A DNA stretch of 10,856 nt from Candidatus Kuenenia stuttgartensis (GTDB taxonomy: Bacteria > Bacteroidota > Bacteroidia > Chitinophagales > Chitinophagaceae): positions 1 to 10,856 of the forward strand of contig CALQJH020000034.1 in assembly GCA_943330835.2 (NCBI GenBank), written 5' to 3'. The translations under genes were made by a program, and so were the position numbers. The notes under the pieces are model-generated. The model saw only the letters and a program-made list of their open reading frames with translations. It was not told the DNA's origin and did no database searches. The first letter of the stretch is position 1. Each line of letters starts with the position of its first letter. Below are positions 1-7,055 of the stretch, in pieces.

Positions 1-28
1 AAAATAACAAACCTCAAACTAAAAAAAA

Positions 29-499
29 TCAACCAACATGTTTCTCCATCCAGTCTTTTTCTTTAGCTGAACCAAGCGCTTGAATGACTCCAGTCAAAAA
101 TATAAGGCCAACATTTATTACCAAGAATAATAAATTATAACTGAGGTATTTATCTATGCCAGGATATCCATTTTTGAAAAAAGTTATCCCATCATTTATG
201 AGAATAATTATCCATGATGATATAGCCAATAAGAAAATGATATTCGATAACCATCTAACTATTTTGACTGGATGTATTTTTGTTCGTTTGTAAAAAATAA
301 CAAACACCGTAACAAACAGCGTAGCTGGAATTAACAGCATAAAACTCATGTATACAAAACTTATCCAAGGTATATAATCTATTGCACCCAATACTAATCT
401 TAATCCTAATAAAAAAAACACGATAAGTAAAATAAATCCTATCGCTGAAAAAAAGATATTCCCAAATAGCCTAATAAATTTACCCAATTGAGTTTCCAT
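29..499 (-). CDS. Small four-helix integral membrane protein, unknown function
   Basis: A 156-residue protein with an ATG start and TGA stop. I do not recognise a family. It is strongly hydrophobic with about four predicted membrane helices, near residues 13-37, 46-70, 83-104 and 117-143. Short charged stretches separate them (YKRTKIHPVK near 70-79) and the polar tail AKEKDWMEKHVG probably faces the cytoplasm. There is no signal peptidase site, lipobox or catalytic motif. It lies 29 bases downstream of the M42 peptidase gene on the same strand and may be co-transcribed with it, but nothing links their functions. That it is a real gene rests on its length, the clean alternation of helices and its codirectional packing. 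Its function is unknown. Confidence 0.75.
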   Translation of the reverse strand: METQLGKFIRLFGNIFFSAIGFILLIVFFLLGLRLVLGAIDYIPWISFVYMSFMLLIPATLFVTVFVIFYKRTKIHPVKIVRWLSNIIFLLAISSWIIILINDGITFFKNGYPGIDKYLSYNLLFLVINVGLIFLTGVIQALGSAKEKDWMEKHVG

Positions 500-528
500 T
501 ACAAAAATGTATTTAATAATAAGGGCCG

Positions 529-1638
529 TTATTTAAAATAACTCAAGTTTGTTTTAGGTGTCAAGGCCAATAAAGTTTCATACATCAACTTGACCGTATT
601 TTCAATATCATCTTGATGTATCATTTCCACTGTCGTATGCATATAGCGTAATGGAATAGAAATTAAAACCGAAGGACATCCATCATTTGCATAAGCAAAA
701 GAATCAGTATCCGTTCCAGTACTTCTACTAATAGCTCTCAATTGAAATGGGATTTTTGATTTATTGCCAACATCTTGTACAAAATCAAGCAATTTATTAT
801 GAACAGCTGGGCCATAACACAAAGATGGTCCACTTCCACATTTACATTCTCCCTCAATAATTTTATTGATCATAGGAGTAGTGCTATCATGTGTAACGTC
901 TGTAATAATGGCCACATCAGGCTTTATACGACGTGCTATCATCTCCGCGCCTCTTAAGCCAATTTCTTCCTGAACCGCATTAACGACATACAATGCAAAA
1001 GGCAATTTCTTTTTATTGAGCTTCAATAATCTAGCAACTTCTGCAATCATAAAACCTCCTACTCTATTGTCGAAAGCACGTCCAATCAAAAACCCATGCG
1101 CCAATTCATCATAACCATCTTCATAAGTGGCAACAGCACCAATATGTATTCCAAGTGCTTCTACTTCTTTTTTGTTTCGGGCGCCACAATCTAAAAATAA
1201 ATTCTCCACCTTAGGTTGGGGCTCCTTTGAATCATTATTACTTAATCTTGTATGAATCGCAGGCCAACCAAATACAGCTTTTACTGGGCCTTTTTTTCCA
1301 TGAATCAACACTCGCATAGAAGGAGCAATTTGATGATCTACTCCACCGTTTCTTTTCAAATAAATTAATCCTTCAGAAGATATATAATTTACAAACCAAC
1401 TTATTTCATCTGCATGTGCTTCAATTACAACTTTAAATGTTGCTTTTGGATTAATCACTCCTACAGCTGTTCCATAGGGATCGGTAAACATTTCATCTAC
1501 ATATGGCTTAAGATAATTCATCCATAATTTTTGTCCATTACTTTCAAAACCTGTTGGTGATGGGGTATTAATATAATTCTTTAAAAATGAATAAGAAGTA
1601 TCTCCCAGAATTGATTTTTTCTTTATTGTCTTTGCCAT
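529..1638 (-). CDS. M42 family metallo-aminopeptidase (glutamyl aminopeptidase / CelM-like)
   Basis: A 369-residue, signal-less cytosolic protein, the usual length for M42 enzymes, which are dinuclear-metal aminopeptidases that often form large tetrahedral dodecamers and trim peptides. The family signature is complete: first metal ligand H75 in EAHADEI, bridging aspartate D190 in GRAFDNRVGG, catalytic and metal glutamates E224/E225 in VQEEIGLRGAE, D247 in TDVTHD and the last histidine H334 in YMHTTVEM. The S-T-G-T-D-T-D stretch near 306-312 is also typical of the family. The start is ATG, and the N-terminus MAKTIKKKSI is basic but not a signal peptide. The gene follows the UbiA-like gene by 25 bases and has its own candidate promoter there. 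Exact peptide specificity (Glu/Asp, Leu or Lys) cannot be read by eye. Older annotations may call such proteins endoglucanase, which is unlikely to be right. Confidence 0.93.
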   Translation of the reverse strand: MAKTIKKKSILGDTSYSFLKNYINTPSPTGFESNGQKLWMNYLKPYVDEMFTDPYGTAVGVINPKATFKVVIEAHADEISWFVNYISSEGLIYLKRNGGVDHQIAPSMRVLIHGKKGPVKAVFGWPAIHTRLSNNDSKEPQPKVENLFLDCGARNKKEVEALGIHIGAVATYEDGYDELAHGFLIGRAFDNRVGGFMIAEVARLLKLNKKKLPFALYVVNAVQEEIGLRGAEMIARRIKPDVAIITDVTHDSTTPMINKIIEGECKCGSGPSLCYGPAVHNKLLDFVQDVGNKSKIPFQLRAISRSTGTDTDSFAYANDGCPSVLISIPLRYMHTTVEMIHQDDIENTVKLMYETLLALTPKTNLSYFK

Positions 1639-1654
1639 ATGTTTATTTTATAAA

Positions 1655-1690
1655 GCAAATTAACTAAATAGTTACCAAATAACTTGCAAA
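1655..1690 (-). promoter_or_regulatory. Candidate promoter of the M42 peptidase gene
   Basis: On the minus strand, TTAATTTGC at 1663-1655 is one base off the Bacteroidota -7 consensus TAnnTTTG and lies 16 bases before the ATG at 1638. A TTTTG at 1690-1686, about 22 bases upstream, could be the -33 box. The element overlaps the end of the upstream UbiA-like gene. A closely similar box, TTAA(A)TTTGC, occurs before sulfatase A and FGE. The match is suggestive only, since AT-rich DNA yields such boxes by chance. Confidence 0.3.
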
Positions 1691-2488
1691 AGCTGAAAAC
1701 AACATTAATCCATCTACTATGAAATAATAAAAAAAATAGCTTCTTTTTTTAAAAGTGAAGAAGTACAGCAGAAATGAAAAAACACCAGAACATCCTAATA
1801 CTATGAGCTGTATTGGATTGTGAAAGACAACCCCAAATTTACTAAGCAGAAATATATAAGCAATTAGAAATAGACACATTATGATTGTTAATGTTATAGG
1901 CATGACATCTGTTGCCAAACTATGAAGATGCTGGAGTCTATTTTTTACAATATCTCTAGAATCAAAAATGACACACAAGAAAAAGATGAATATAAATCTA
2001 ATAAGAAACAAAATCCACACAGAAAAAAAGTGTGTTTGTAAAAATTGATGACAGGGTAAGAAAATAGTTACAAAAGTCCAGGTGAGTGCTAATAAAATCG
2101 TTTTAATGAAACCTAATCTATTTGAATCAGGCAAGAATGAAAAAGAGGGAATAAGCAAAGTATATAAACTCGTTAGCACTCCGCCAATTAAAATATATGG
2201 AGTCAAATTTGGCATCCTCCATAAATAATCAATAGCAGCTACTGCTGAAAGAACTAATAATACAAAATGAATAACATAATCTGAAAAATTGGCGTCGCCT
2301 TTTTTAAAAGTCCATTTGCTAACAATCCAATATAAATTATAAGCACCAAGTGTTAGAAAAAAAACGAGCCAACATACAGGAATGACAACAGGCAATTTGA
2401 ACAGTAAAAAAGTCTGAAACGTAAGTCCAAACGCACAAAAAGATACAAAAATCGAATGCGACAAAATGAATTTAAACCATGATTTCAA
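1664..2488 (-). CDS. Degenerate UbiA-like polytopic membrane protein
   Basis: A 274-residue protein with about eight hydrophobic segments, resembling the UbiA prenyltransferase fold. The UbiA-like landmarks are LGAYNLYWIVSKW near 48-59, where motif one (NxxxDxxxD) would be, SLYTLLIPS near 107-115, the stretch ALTWTFVTIFLP at 134-145, and FDSRDIVKN at 175-183, the position of motif two. N51 remains, but the aspartates of motif one are absent and motif two is reduced to D176/D179. Catalysis with Mg-prenyl diphosphate as in UbiA or MenA is therefore doubtful. I recall similar reduced UbiA-like proteins in Bacteroidota. The start is TTG at 2488: an in-frame TAA lies upstream, no ATG lies between, and the first internal Met is near residue 92, well inside the helices. 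It is divergent from the LuxE-like gene. Confidence 0.6.
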   Translation of the reverse strand: MKSWFKFILSHSIFVSFCAFGLTFQTFLLFKLPVVIPVCWLVFFLTLGAYNLYWIVSKWTFKKGDANFSDYVIHFVLLVLSAVAAIDYLWRMPNLTPYILIGGVLTSLYTLLIPSFSFLPDSNRLGFIKTILLALTWTFVTIFLPCHQFLQTHFFSVWILFLIRFIFIFFLCVIFDSRDIVKNRLQHLHSLATDVMPITLTIIMCLFLIAYIFLLSKFGVVFHNPIQLIVLGCSGVFSFLLYFFTFKKRSYFFYYFIVDGLMLFSAFASYLVTI

Positions 2489-2586
2489 AATATGGAAAAA
2501 GATTAAATGAACTTAATGTCTATATTTAAAAATACTAAATCAAATTGATACCATAATCTAAAAATAATTCATCAATTTTGTAAAGT
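2489..2586. promoter_or_regulatory. Divergent intergenic region with candidate promoters for the UbiA-like and LuxE-like genes
   Basis: This 98-base AT-rich gap separates two divergent starts and should hold both promoters. On the plus strand CAATTTTG at 2573-2580 is one base off TAnnTTTG and ends only six bases before the LuxE-like ATG, which would give a very short leader or a nearly leaderless mRNA. On the minus strand TCAATTTG at 2548-2541 is likewise one base off and lies about 50 bases before the TTG start of the UbiA-like gene. Spacing to possible TTG -33 boxes is 24-25 bases, longer than usual. I see no clear operator. Confidence 0.3.
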
Positions 2587-3603
2587 ATGATTATAATAGA
2601 TGAATATACTAAATTAAAAGAAAGGATTTTCAACATTACTGATAACGATTTCGAAAAATTAGCTATTGATATTTTCAATTATCAATACATGAATAATAGT
2701 ATTTACCGAAGCTATTGCAATGTCATAAAAGTAATCCCAGAAAATATCAACCAAATAAACAAAATCCCTTTCTTACCTATCTCCCTGTTTAAAACCCAAA
2801 AAATTGTGACTGGCGAATTTATTCCAACTACTATATTTGAAAGCAGTGGAACAACTGGAAGCATCAATAGTAAACATTATGTAAGTGATGTAACTATTTA
2901 CCAAGAAAGTTTCTCGAAGTGTTTTGAATTATTTTATGGCAACATCGAAGACTATTGTATCCTTGGATTATTACCCTCCTATTTGGAAAGAAAAAATGCG
3001 TCGCTGGTTTATATGGTTGATCAATTTATTCAAAAAAGCAATCACCCAAAAAGTGGATTTTACTTAAATGATTTTGAAAAATTATCGAAATCGATTTTGG
3101 AGAATGAATCTAATCAACAAAAAACTTTATTAATAGGTGTTTCCTTTGCACTACTTGATTTTACAGAACAATTTAAATTTGAGTTAAAACATACCATTAT
3201 AATGGAAACTGGTGGCATGAAAGGCAGAAGAGAAGAAATGACCAAAGACGCGCTACATGAAATATTGAAAGAAAAATTTGGTGTCGTTAATATTCACTCA
3301 GAATACGGGATGACAGAATTGCTCTCTCAATCTTATTCATTCGGAGATGGAATTTTCAAATCACCACCTTGGATGAGAATCCTACTTCGCAGCGAGGACA
3401 ATCCACTTGAAACAATAAAAACCGATTTTGAAATCAGCCAATTTCATACAGGCGCTATCAATATTATTGATTTAGCCAACATCAACAGTTGCTGCTTTAT
3501 TGCGTCAGATGATTTTGGGAAAGTTTATAAAAATAACAGCTTTGAAATTATCGGCAGATTAGAAAATAGCGATATTAGGGGCTGTGGATTAATGGTTTTA
3601 TAA
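2587..3603 (+). CDS. LuxE-like acyl-protein synthetase / acyl-adenylating enzyme
   Basis: A 338-residue cytosolic protein of the LuxE family in the adenylate-forming (ANL) superfamily. These enzymes activate a carboxylic acid with ATP and, in LuxE, carry the acyl group on a cysteine close to the C-terminus before passing it to a reductase. Visible motifs are the phosphate-binding loop FESSGTTGS at 84-92, ETGGMKGRREE at 207-217, the EYGMTELLSQ motif at 239-248, a SDDFGKV hinge-like motif near 307-313, and the tail SDIRGCGLMVL with C333 six residues from the end, matching the expected acyl-acceptor position. The start is ATG. No luxC, luxD or luxAB lies nearby, so bioluminescence is not implied; LuxE-like proteins in Bacteroidota are more plausibly involved in lipid or surface-polymer acyl transfer. 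The gene converges on the sulfatase operon, with eight bases between the two stops. Confidence 0.85.
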   Translation: MIIIDEYTKLKERIFNITDNDFEKLAIDIFNYQYMNNSIYRSYCNVIKVIPENINQINKIPFLPISLFKTQKIVTGEFIPTTIFESSGTTGSINSKHYVSDVTIYQESFSKCFELFYGNIEDYCILGLLPSYLERKNASLVYMVDQFIQKSNHPKSGFYLNDFEKLSKSILENESNQQKTLLIGVSFALLDFTEQFKFELKHTIIMETGGMKGRREEMTKDALHEILKEKFGVVNIHSEYGMTELLSQSYSFGDGIFKSPPWMRILLRSEDNPLETIKTDFEISQFHTGAINIIDLANINSCCFIASDDFGKVYKNNSFEIIGRLENSDIRGCGLMVL

Positions 3604-3609
3604 ACCATT
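3591..3609. terminator. Hairpin between convergent genes, possible bidirectional terminator
   Basis: AATGGTTT at 3591-3598 is complementary to AAACCATT at 3602-3609 across a three-base loop, a perfect eight-base stem covering the last codons and stop of the LuxE-like gene. It sits exactly where transcription from the two sides converges. There is no proper U tract on either side (GTTTAATTG after it on the plus strand), and the stem is AT-rich, so it is a weak terminator at best and may act mainly by protecting 3' ends. Confidence 0.4.
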
Positions 3610-3611
3610 GT

Positions 3612-4016
3612 TTAATTGTAAATGATCTCTTTGTTTACATTAATAAATATCCATTTACCATCCGTCTTTTTTAAAAAATAATCGCGGTATCTAAATGAAA
3701 CCTTGATATTAATTTTCTCTTTTGTTTTCAATACAAACCTACCCTCTTTACAAAAAACTTCCGCCCTACTACTGTCTTTAGCAAACAACACTCCTGCCCC
3801 AAAAGTCTTATCTCGGTTATATAATTGCAAGGGCAATTCGAAACTTCTGATGCATTCTTTTTTCAATTTACTCCATTGATAACCGGCAGATGCTTTACAA
3901 CCATGTTTATCTTTATCAGCTCCAACAATTAAAAGATTTTCTTTAGTTGCTTTACAAGATGAAAAAATAAAAATAAGGCAACAATAAAAAGTACTTCTAG
4001 TAAGGACTCTAGTCAA
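3612..4016 (-). CDS. Small lipoprotein with a Cys-x2-SAGY-x-W motif, last gene of the sulfatase operon
   Basis: A 134-residue protein with a hydrophobic segment (FYCCLIFIF) ending in a plausible lipobox F-S-S-C21, so it is probably lipid-anchored in the inner or outer membrane. The mature part has a motif HGCKASAGYQW at 38-48 followed by KKECIRSFE at 52-60. I recall this pattern (GC, SAGY, W, C-I-R-x-F-E) from uncharacterised bacterial lipoproteins, and C40/C55 may form a disulfide. The C-terminal half looks like beta strands (GVLFAKDSSRAEVF, then a basic DGKWIFINV stretch). The coordinates use TTG at 4016. No in-frame ATG lies close upstream, whereas ATG at 4026-4024 would be in frame if the T6 run 4020-4015 lost one T. 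The gene is 23 bases downstream of sulfatase C. Its function is unknown, and a role in the sulfatase pathway is inferred from position alone. Confidence 0.75.
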   Translation of the reverse strand: MTRVLTRSTFYCCLIFIFSSCKATKENLLIVGADKDKHGCKASAGYQWSKLKKECIRSFELPLQLYNRDKTFGAGVLFAKDSSRAEVFCKEGRFVLKTKEKINIKVSFRYRDYFLKKTDGKWIFINVNKEIIYN

Positions 4017-4039
4017 AAAACTGCATTTAAATTTTGTGG

Positions 4040-5413
4040 TTACTCTGTTTCGGTATTTTCTTTTTTCTCTTTTCCTTCTTTTTTCTTTTTGGCTTTATTA
4101 CCGTGCCTTCCGCTTCCATCTCCAGTATCTACAATACCTCCAGCTGGATTTAGTTTAGCAAGAATGTCGGATAATTTTTTATATGCTGCAGTTGATTCGT
4201 CTGTCTGATTCGACTCGTCTATTTTTTTCTCTTCAAATGGGGCATTCGACATGTCGAACAATTCGTTGTTATTATTTAATTTCCATTGATTGTCACGCAC
4301 GTACCATTTATTCCCTAATTCCACAAAAATCCAATCTCTTTCTGTTCCTTTCTTACTTAATATTTGACTAGCAAAACTCTTGCCATCTAAAGTTATACCA
4401 TCGGGTAATTTTGCTCCAGCAATTTCTGCTAATGTTGGAACAAAATCGCTTGCATCAATTAATTGATTCGAAGATTTTTGAGGAGCTACAACTCCAGGCC
4501 AATTCACCAACATAGGCACTAATCCTCCACACTCTTTCATCTCTCCTTTTTTACCGGATAATATTTTTCCATTAATCGTTGAATTCGTATACCAATTTGC
4601 GGCAGTTCCATTATCCCCCATGAAAATAATCATCGTTTTTTCTCTTAATTTCAAGCTATCTAAAGAGTGAATCAACTTCCCAACTAATTTATCCATGTAA
4701 TTGATATTGTCTGAAAATAAAGCAAGTGGCTCTTTAGTATCTGACTTAGAATCTGGAGTAGCCACTATTTCTCCATGAACATGTGACATGGAATAATACA
4801 AATAGAAGGGCTTGTTTTTATTTTCAGCAATAAAATCGACAACATGATTATGCATTAAATCAGGCATGTATTTATTACCGCTAAGAATCTTATCTTCTCC
4901 ATTTTCACGATAAGGAACTTTCTTTTCTGCCTTTTCCCAAAAAACGCCACTGCCAAAAAAACGCAAGTAATCATCAAACCCAAATTCAGCAGGGCCTAAA
5001 GGCAACTGCCCCCATTTGCCCACACATGAAGTAACATAACCAGCGGACTTTAAAATTTTAGGCATCATGACTTCGATCTCTGGTTTCATTTGAGCAGTAG
5101 CATCTTGATTGGTAGCACCTGTTCTGTAAGCATATCTTCCAGTCATAATCAATGCCCTAGAAGGCCCGCATAATGGCGCAGTAAACGCGTGGTTAAACAA
5201 CAATCCTTCTTTTGCCAATTGATCAATATGTGGTGTTTTGAAATTATCAGCACCGTATGCACTCACATTACCAATTCCTAAATCATCTGCCAAAATAAAA
5301 ATGATATTGGGCTTTTCTTGATTTTTAGATGACTTCTTTTTGGATTGTGCTGAAACATTATTAACAATGCATAATAAAAACAATCCGAATAAGTTGATTT
5401 TTAAGTTTTTCAA
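4040..5413 (-). CDS. Exported family S1 sulfatase (sulfatase C)
   Basis: A 457-residue arylsulfatase-type enzyme hydrolysing sulfate esters, probably on a sulfated glycan in the periplasm. A signal peptide ends VSA-Q near residues 21-23. Calcium and active-site landmarks in order: D43/D44 in ILADDLG; the activation motif C82-G-P-S-R86 (formylglycine precursor, codon 5170-5168); K133 in VGKWGQ; H211/H213 in SHVHGE; D267/N268 in FMGDNG; K288/K289 in GKKGEM. The usual GKWHLG is GKWGQL here, so the histidine equivalent to H125 of human arylsulfatase A is glycine (G135). The C-terminus is a lysine/glutamate-rich tail (about 439-457). The start is TTG: the nearest in-frame stop is 18 bases upstream, there is no ATG, and TTG gives a well-formed signal peptide. 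The substrate cannot be assigned. Confidence 0.92.
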   Translation of the reverse strand: MKNLKINLFGLFLLCIVNNVSAQSKKKSSKNQEKPNIIFILADDLGIGNVSAYGADNFKTPHIDQLAKEGLLFNHAFTAPLCGPSRALIMTGRYAYRTGATNQDATAQMKPEIEVMMPKILKSAGYVTSCVGKWGQLPLGPAEFGFDDYLRFFGSGVFWEKAEKKVPYRENGEDKILSGNKYMPDLMHNHVVDFIAENKNKPFYLYYSMSHVHGEIVATPDSKSDTKEPLALFSDNINYMDKLVGKLIHSLDSLKLREKTMIIFMGDNGTAANWYTNSTINGKILSGKKGEMKECGGLVPMLVNWPGVVAPQKSSNQLIDASDFVPTLAEIAGAKLPDGITLDGKSFASQILSKKGTERDWIFVELGNKWYVRDNQWKLNNNNELFDMSNAPFEEKKIDESNQTDESTAAYKKLSDILAKLNPAGGIVDTGDGSGRHGNKAKKKKEGKEKKENTETE

Positions 5414-5449
5414 TTTTTGACTTTTTAATTTTTAATTTTAAATTTCTGA

Positions 5450-7036
5450 TTAATCTCCACCTTTTTTCCAATTGGTAGTATCTCCTTTAAATCTAGTTAG
5501 TGCTTTCCATTCAGTTTCAATCCCTTTATCTCCTTGCTCATTCATCCATATTTTAAGCTCAGCAAACAACTTGTCTTTTGTTTTTGTTAATGATTTATTA
5601 TCGATTAAATTTTTCATTTCGAAGCCATCGTTTTTGATATCATACAATTCAAATTCTGGACGATTTCGATATAATGTAGCATGGGTAATATTATCATTTG
5701 ACACTTCCCTTTCATTAAACCAAGACTCATATAATTTACTTCCATGCTTGGATCCGGAAGAAAGGAATTCTTCTTTATAATTTAAATTCCAGATTAATTT
5801 ATAATTATGATCCTGTATCGAACGTACAGGATAATTATCGGATCCATTTGCAATGCCACGAGTCGTTTGAACGCCATAAACATAGTTCCTGATTTCAATA
5901 TCTTTCCCTTTAAAAGTTGCGAAGAAACTTGTTCCATCCAATGGCATCGTTTTTTCTTTGTTTCCTCTTAAAGATTTCGGAACGCCTCCAGCAGCTTCAT
6001 ACAAAGTTGGCAACACATCTATATACTGAGCTAAAATAGCCGTCCTTGTAGAAGGCTTAATAACTTTAGGCCAGCGTGCAATAAAAGCTGATTTCAAACC
6101 CATGTTATAACAAGTCCATTTTCCAAAAGGTAAAGATGAGCCATGTTCACTTGCGAAGATGAAAAGTGTATTGTCTTTATTGTTATTCCTATCAACGATA
6201 TTCATACAATCCCCAACCAAACTATCAGCGTAAGTTATTTCAGCATAATATCTAGCAAGAGCCGATCTGGTTTCTTTTGTATCCACCAAGAATGGAGGAA
6301 CTTTTAATTTCTTAGCATTATACAATTCCTGATTCCCTCTGTTCCAAGGAGTATGTGGCTGATTCGTACATACAAATAGCAAATATGGTTTAGTTTTATC
6401 TTTTTTGATAAATTTATCTGCATCCAATAATTGAATATCAACACCGTCACCGTTATCACTATTCCTGCCGCCAAGATATTCAAAAGGAAAGTTTACTAAA
6501 GGTGCATAGTGTTGTTTACCAATGAGGCCTACACGATACCCTAATCCAATAAAATGCTGAGCAATACTTACAATATTTTCATATACCTGGGCATGATTAG
6601 GGTAAGAGCCATTCTTTACGGGGAAGATGCCTGTATAAAGACTTTGACGTGTAGGGCCGCACATTGCAGTGGCATTATTCATGTTATCAAAACACATTCC
6701 TTCTTTTGCGAGCTTCGCTAAATTTGGCGTATGTACATCCAGATTTCCATAAGGTTCACAAGCGATGGACATCATGTCATCTGCAAGAAAAAATAAGATG
6801 TCAGGTCTTTTTTCTTCTGTATTTTTTGATGAGTTGTTTTTTAAATTTATCCTGTCACTAGTCAATCGATCTACTTTCGATTTGTTTGTTACAACTCGAT
6901 TTTTTTGATGGGGAACTACTTCATTATTTCCCGTCTTTGATTTTATTAACTTGATTTCTTCAAAAGAAAACAAGATGGTGGAACCAAAACACAATCCTAA
7001 CATTACTAGGCTAAACTTTAAAACTGATTTTTTCAT
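5450..7036 (-). CDS. Exported family S1 sulfatase, sulfamidase (SGSH)-like (sulfatase B)
   Basis: A 528-residue sulfatase. Landmarks: D86/D87 in FLADDMM; activation motif C126-G-P-T-R130 (codon 6661-6659); K174 and H176 in GKQHYAP; H228 in NQPHTPW; E297/H298 in ASEHGS; K306 in PFGKWT. The C-terminal part, YPVRSIQDHNYKLIWNLNY (near 402-420) and later FELYDIKND, follows the layout of human heparan N-sulfatase (YPMRSVQ, then LVHNLNF, then WELYD). This suggests the SGSH-like branch (probably SulfAtlas S1_8), although bacterial members act on varied sulfated glycans and need not use heparan. The usual metal aspartate is glutamate (E297). The N-terminus has a hydrophobic segment (about 7-24) but no clear AXA-Q site, followed by a Lys/Asn/Ser-rich linker to about residue 76, so it may stay membrane-tethered. 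ATG start; 19 bases after the DUF1961 gene. Confidence 0.92.
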   Translation of the reverse strand: MKKSVLKFSLVMLGLCFGSTILFSFEEIKLIKSKTGNNEVVPHQKNRVVTNKSKVDRLTSDRINLKNNSSKNTEEKRPDILFFLADDMMSIACEPYGNLDVHTPNLAKLAKEGMCFDNMNNATAMCGPTRQSLYTGIFPVKNGSYPNHAQVYENIVSIAQHFIGLGYRVGLIGKQHYAPLVNFPFEYLGGRNSDNGDGVDIQLLDADKFIKKDKTKPYLLFVCTNQPHTPWNRGNQELYNAKKLKVPPFLVDTKETRSALARYYAEITYADSLVGDCMNIVDRNNNKDNTLFIFASEHGSSLPFGKWTCYNMGLKSAFIARWPKVIKPSTRTAILAQYIDVLPTLYEAAGGVPKSLRGNKEKTMPLDGTSFFATFKGKDIEIRNYVYGVQTTRGIANGSDNYPVRSIQDHNYKLIWNLNYKEEFLSSGSKHGSKLYESWFNEREVSNDNITHATLYRNRPEFELYDIKNDGFEMKNLIDNKSLTKTKDKLFAELKIWMNEQGDKGIETEWKALTRFKGDTTNWKKGGD

Positions 7037-7055
7037 TTTGAATATTTAATTACAT

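Noticed and set aside
775..957. Plus-strand open frame opposite the M42 gene
   Set aside because: It lies wholly inside a strongly conserved M42 coding region and has no recognisable domain; it is an antisense shadow.
2587..3603. Bioluminescence (lux) locus
   Set aside because: Only a LuxE-like gene is present; there is no luciferase, reductase or thioesterase gene nearby.
5472..5780. Plus-strand 102-codon frame opposite the end of sulfatase B
   Set aside because: Antisense to a well-conserved sulfatase C-terminal region; composition reflects the complement of Lys/Asn-rich codons.
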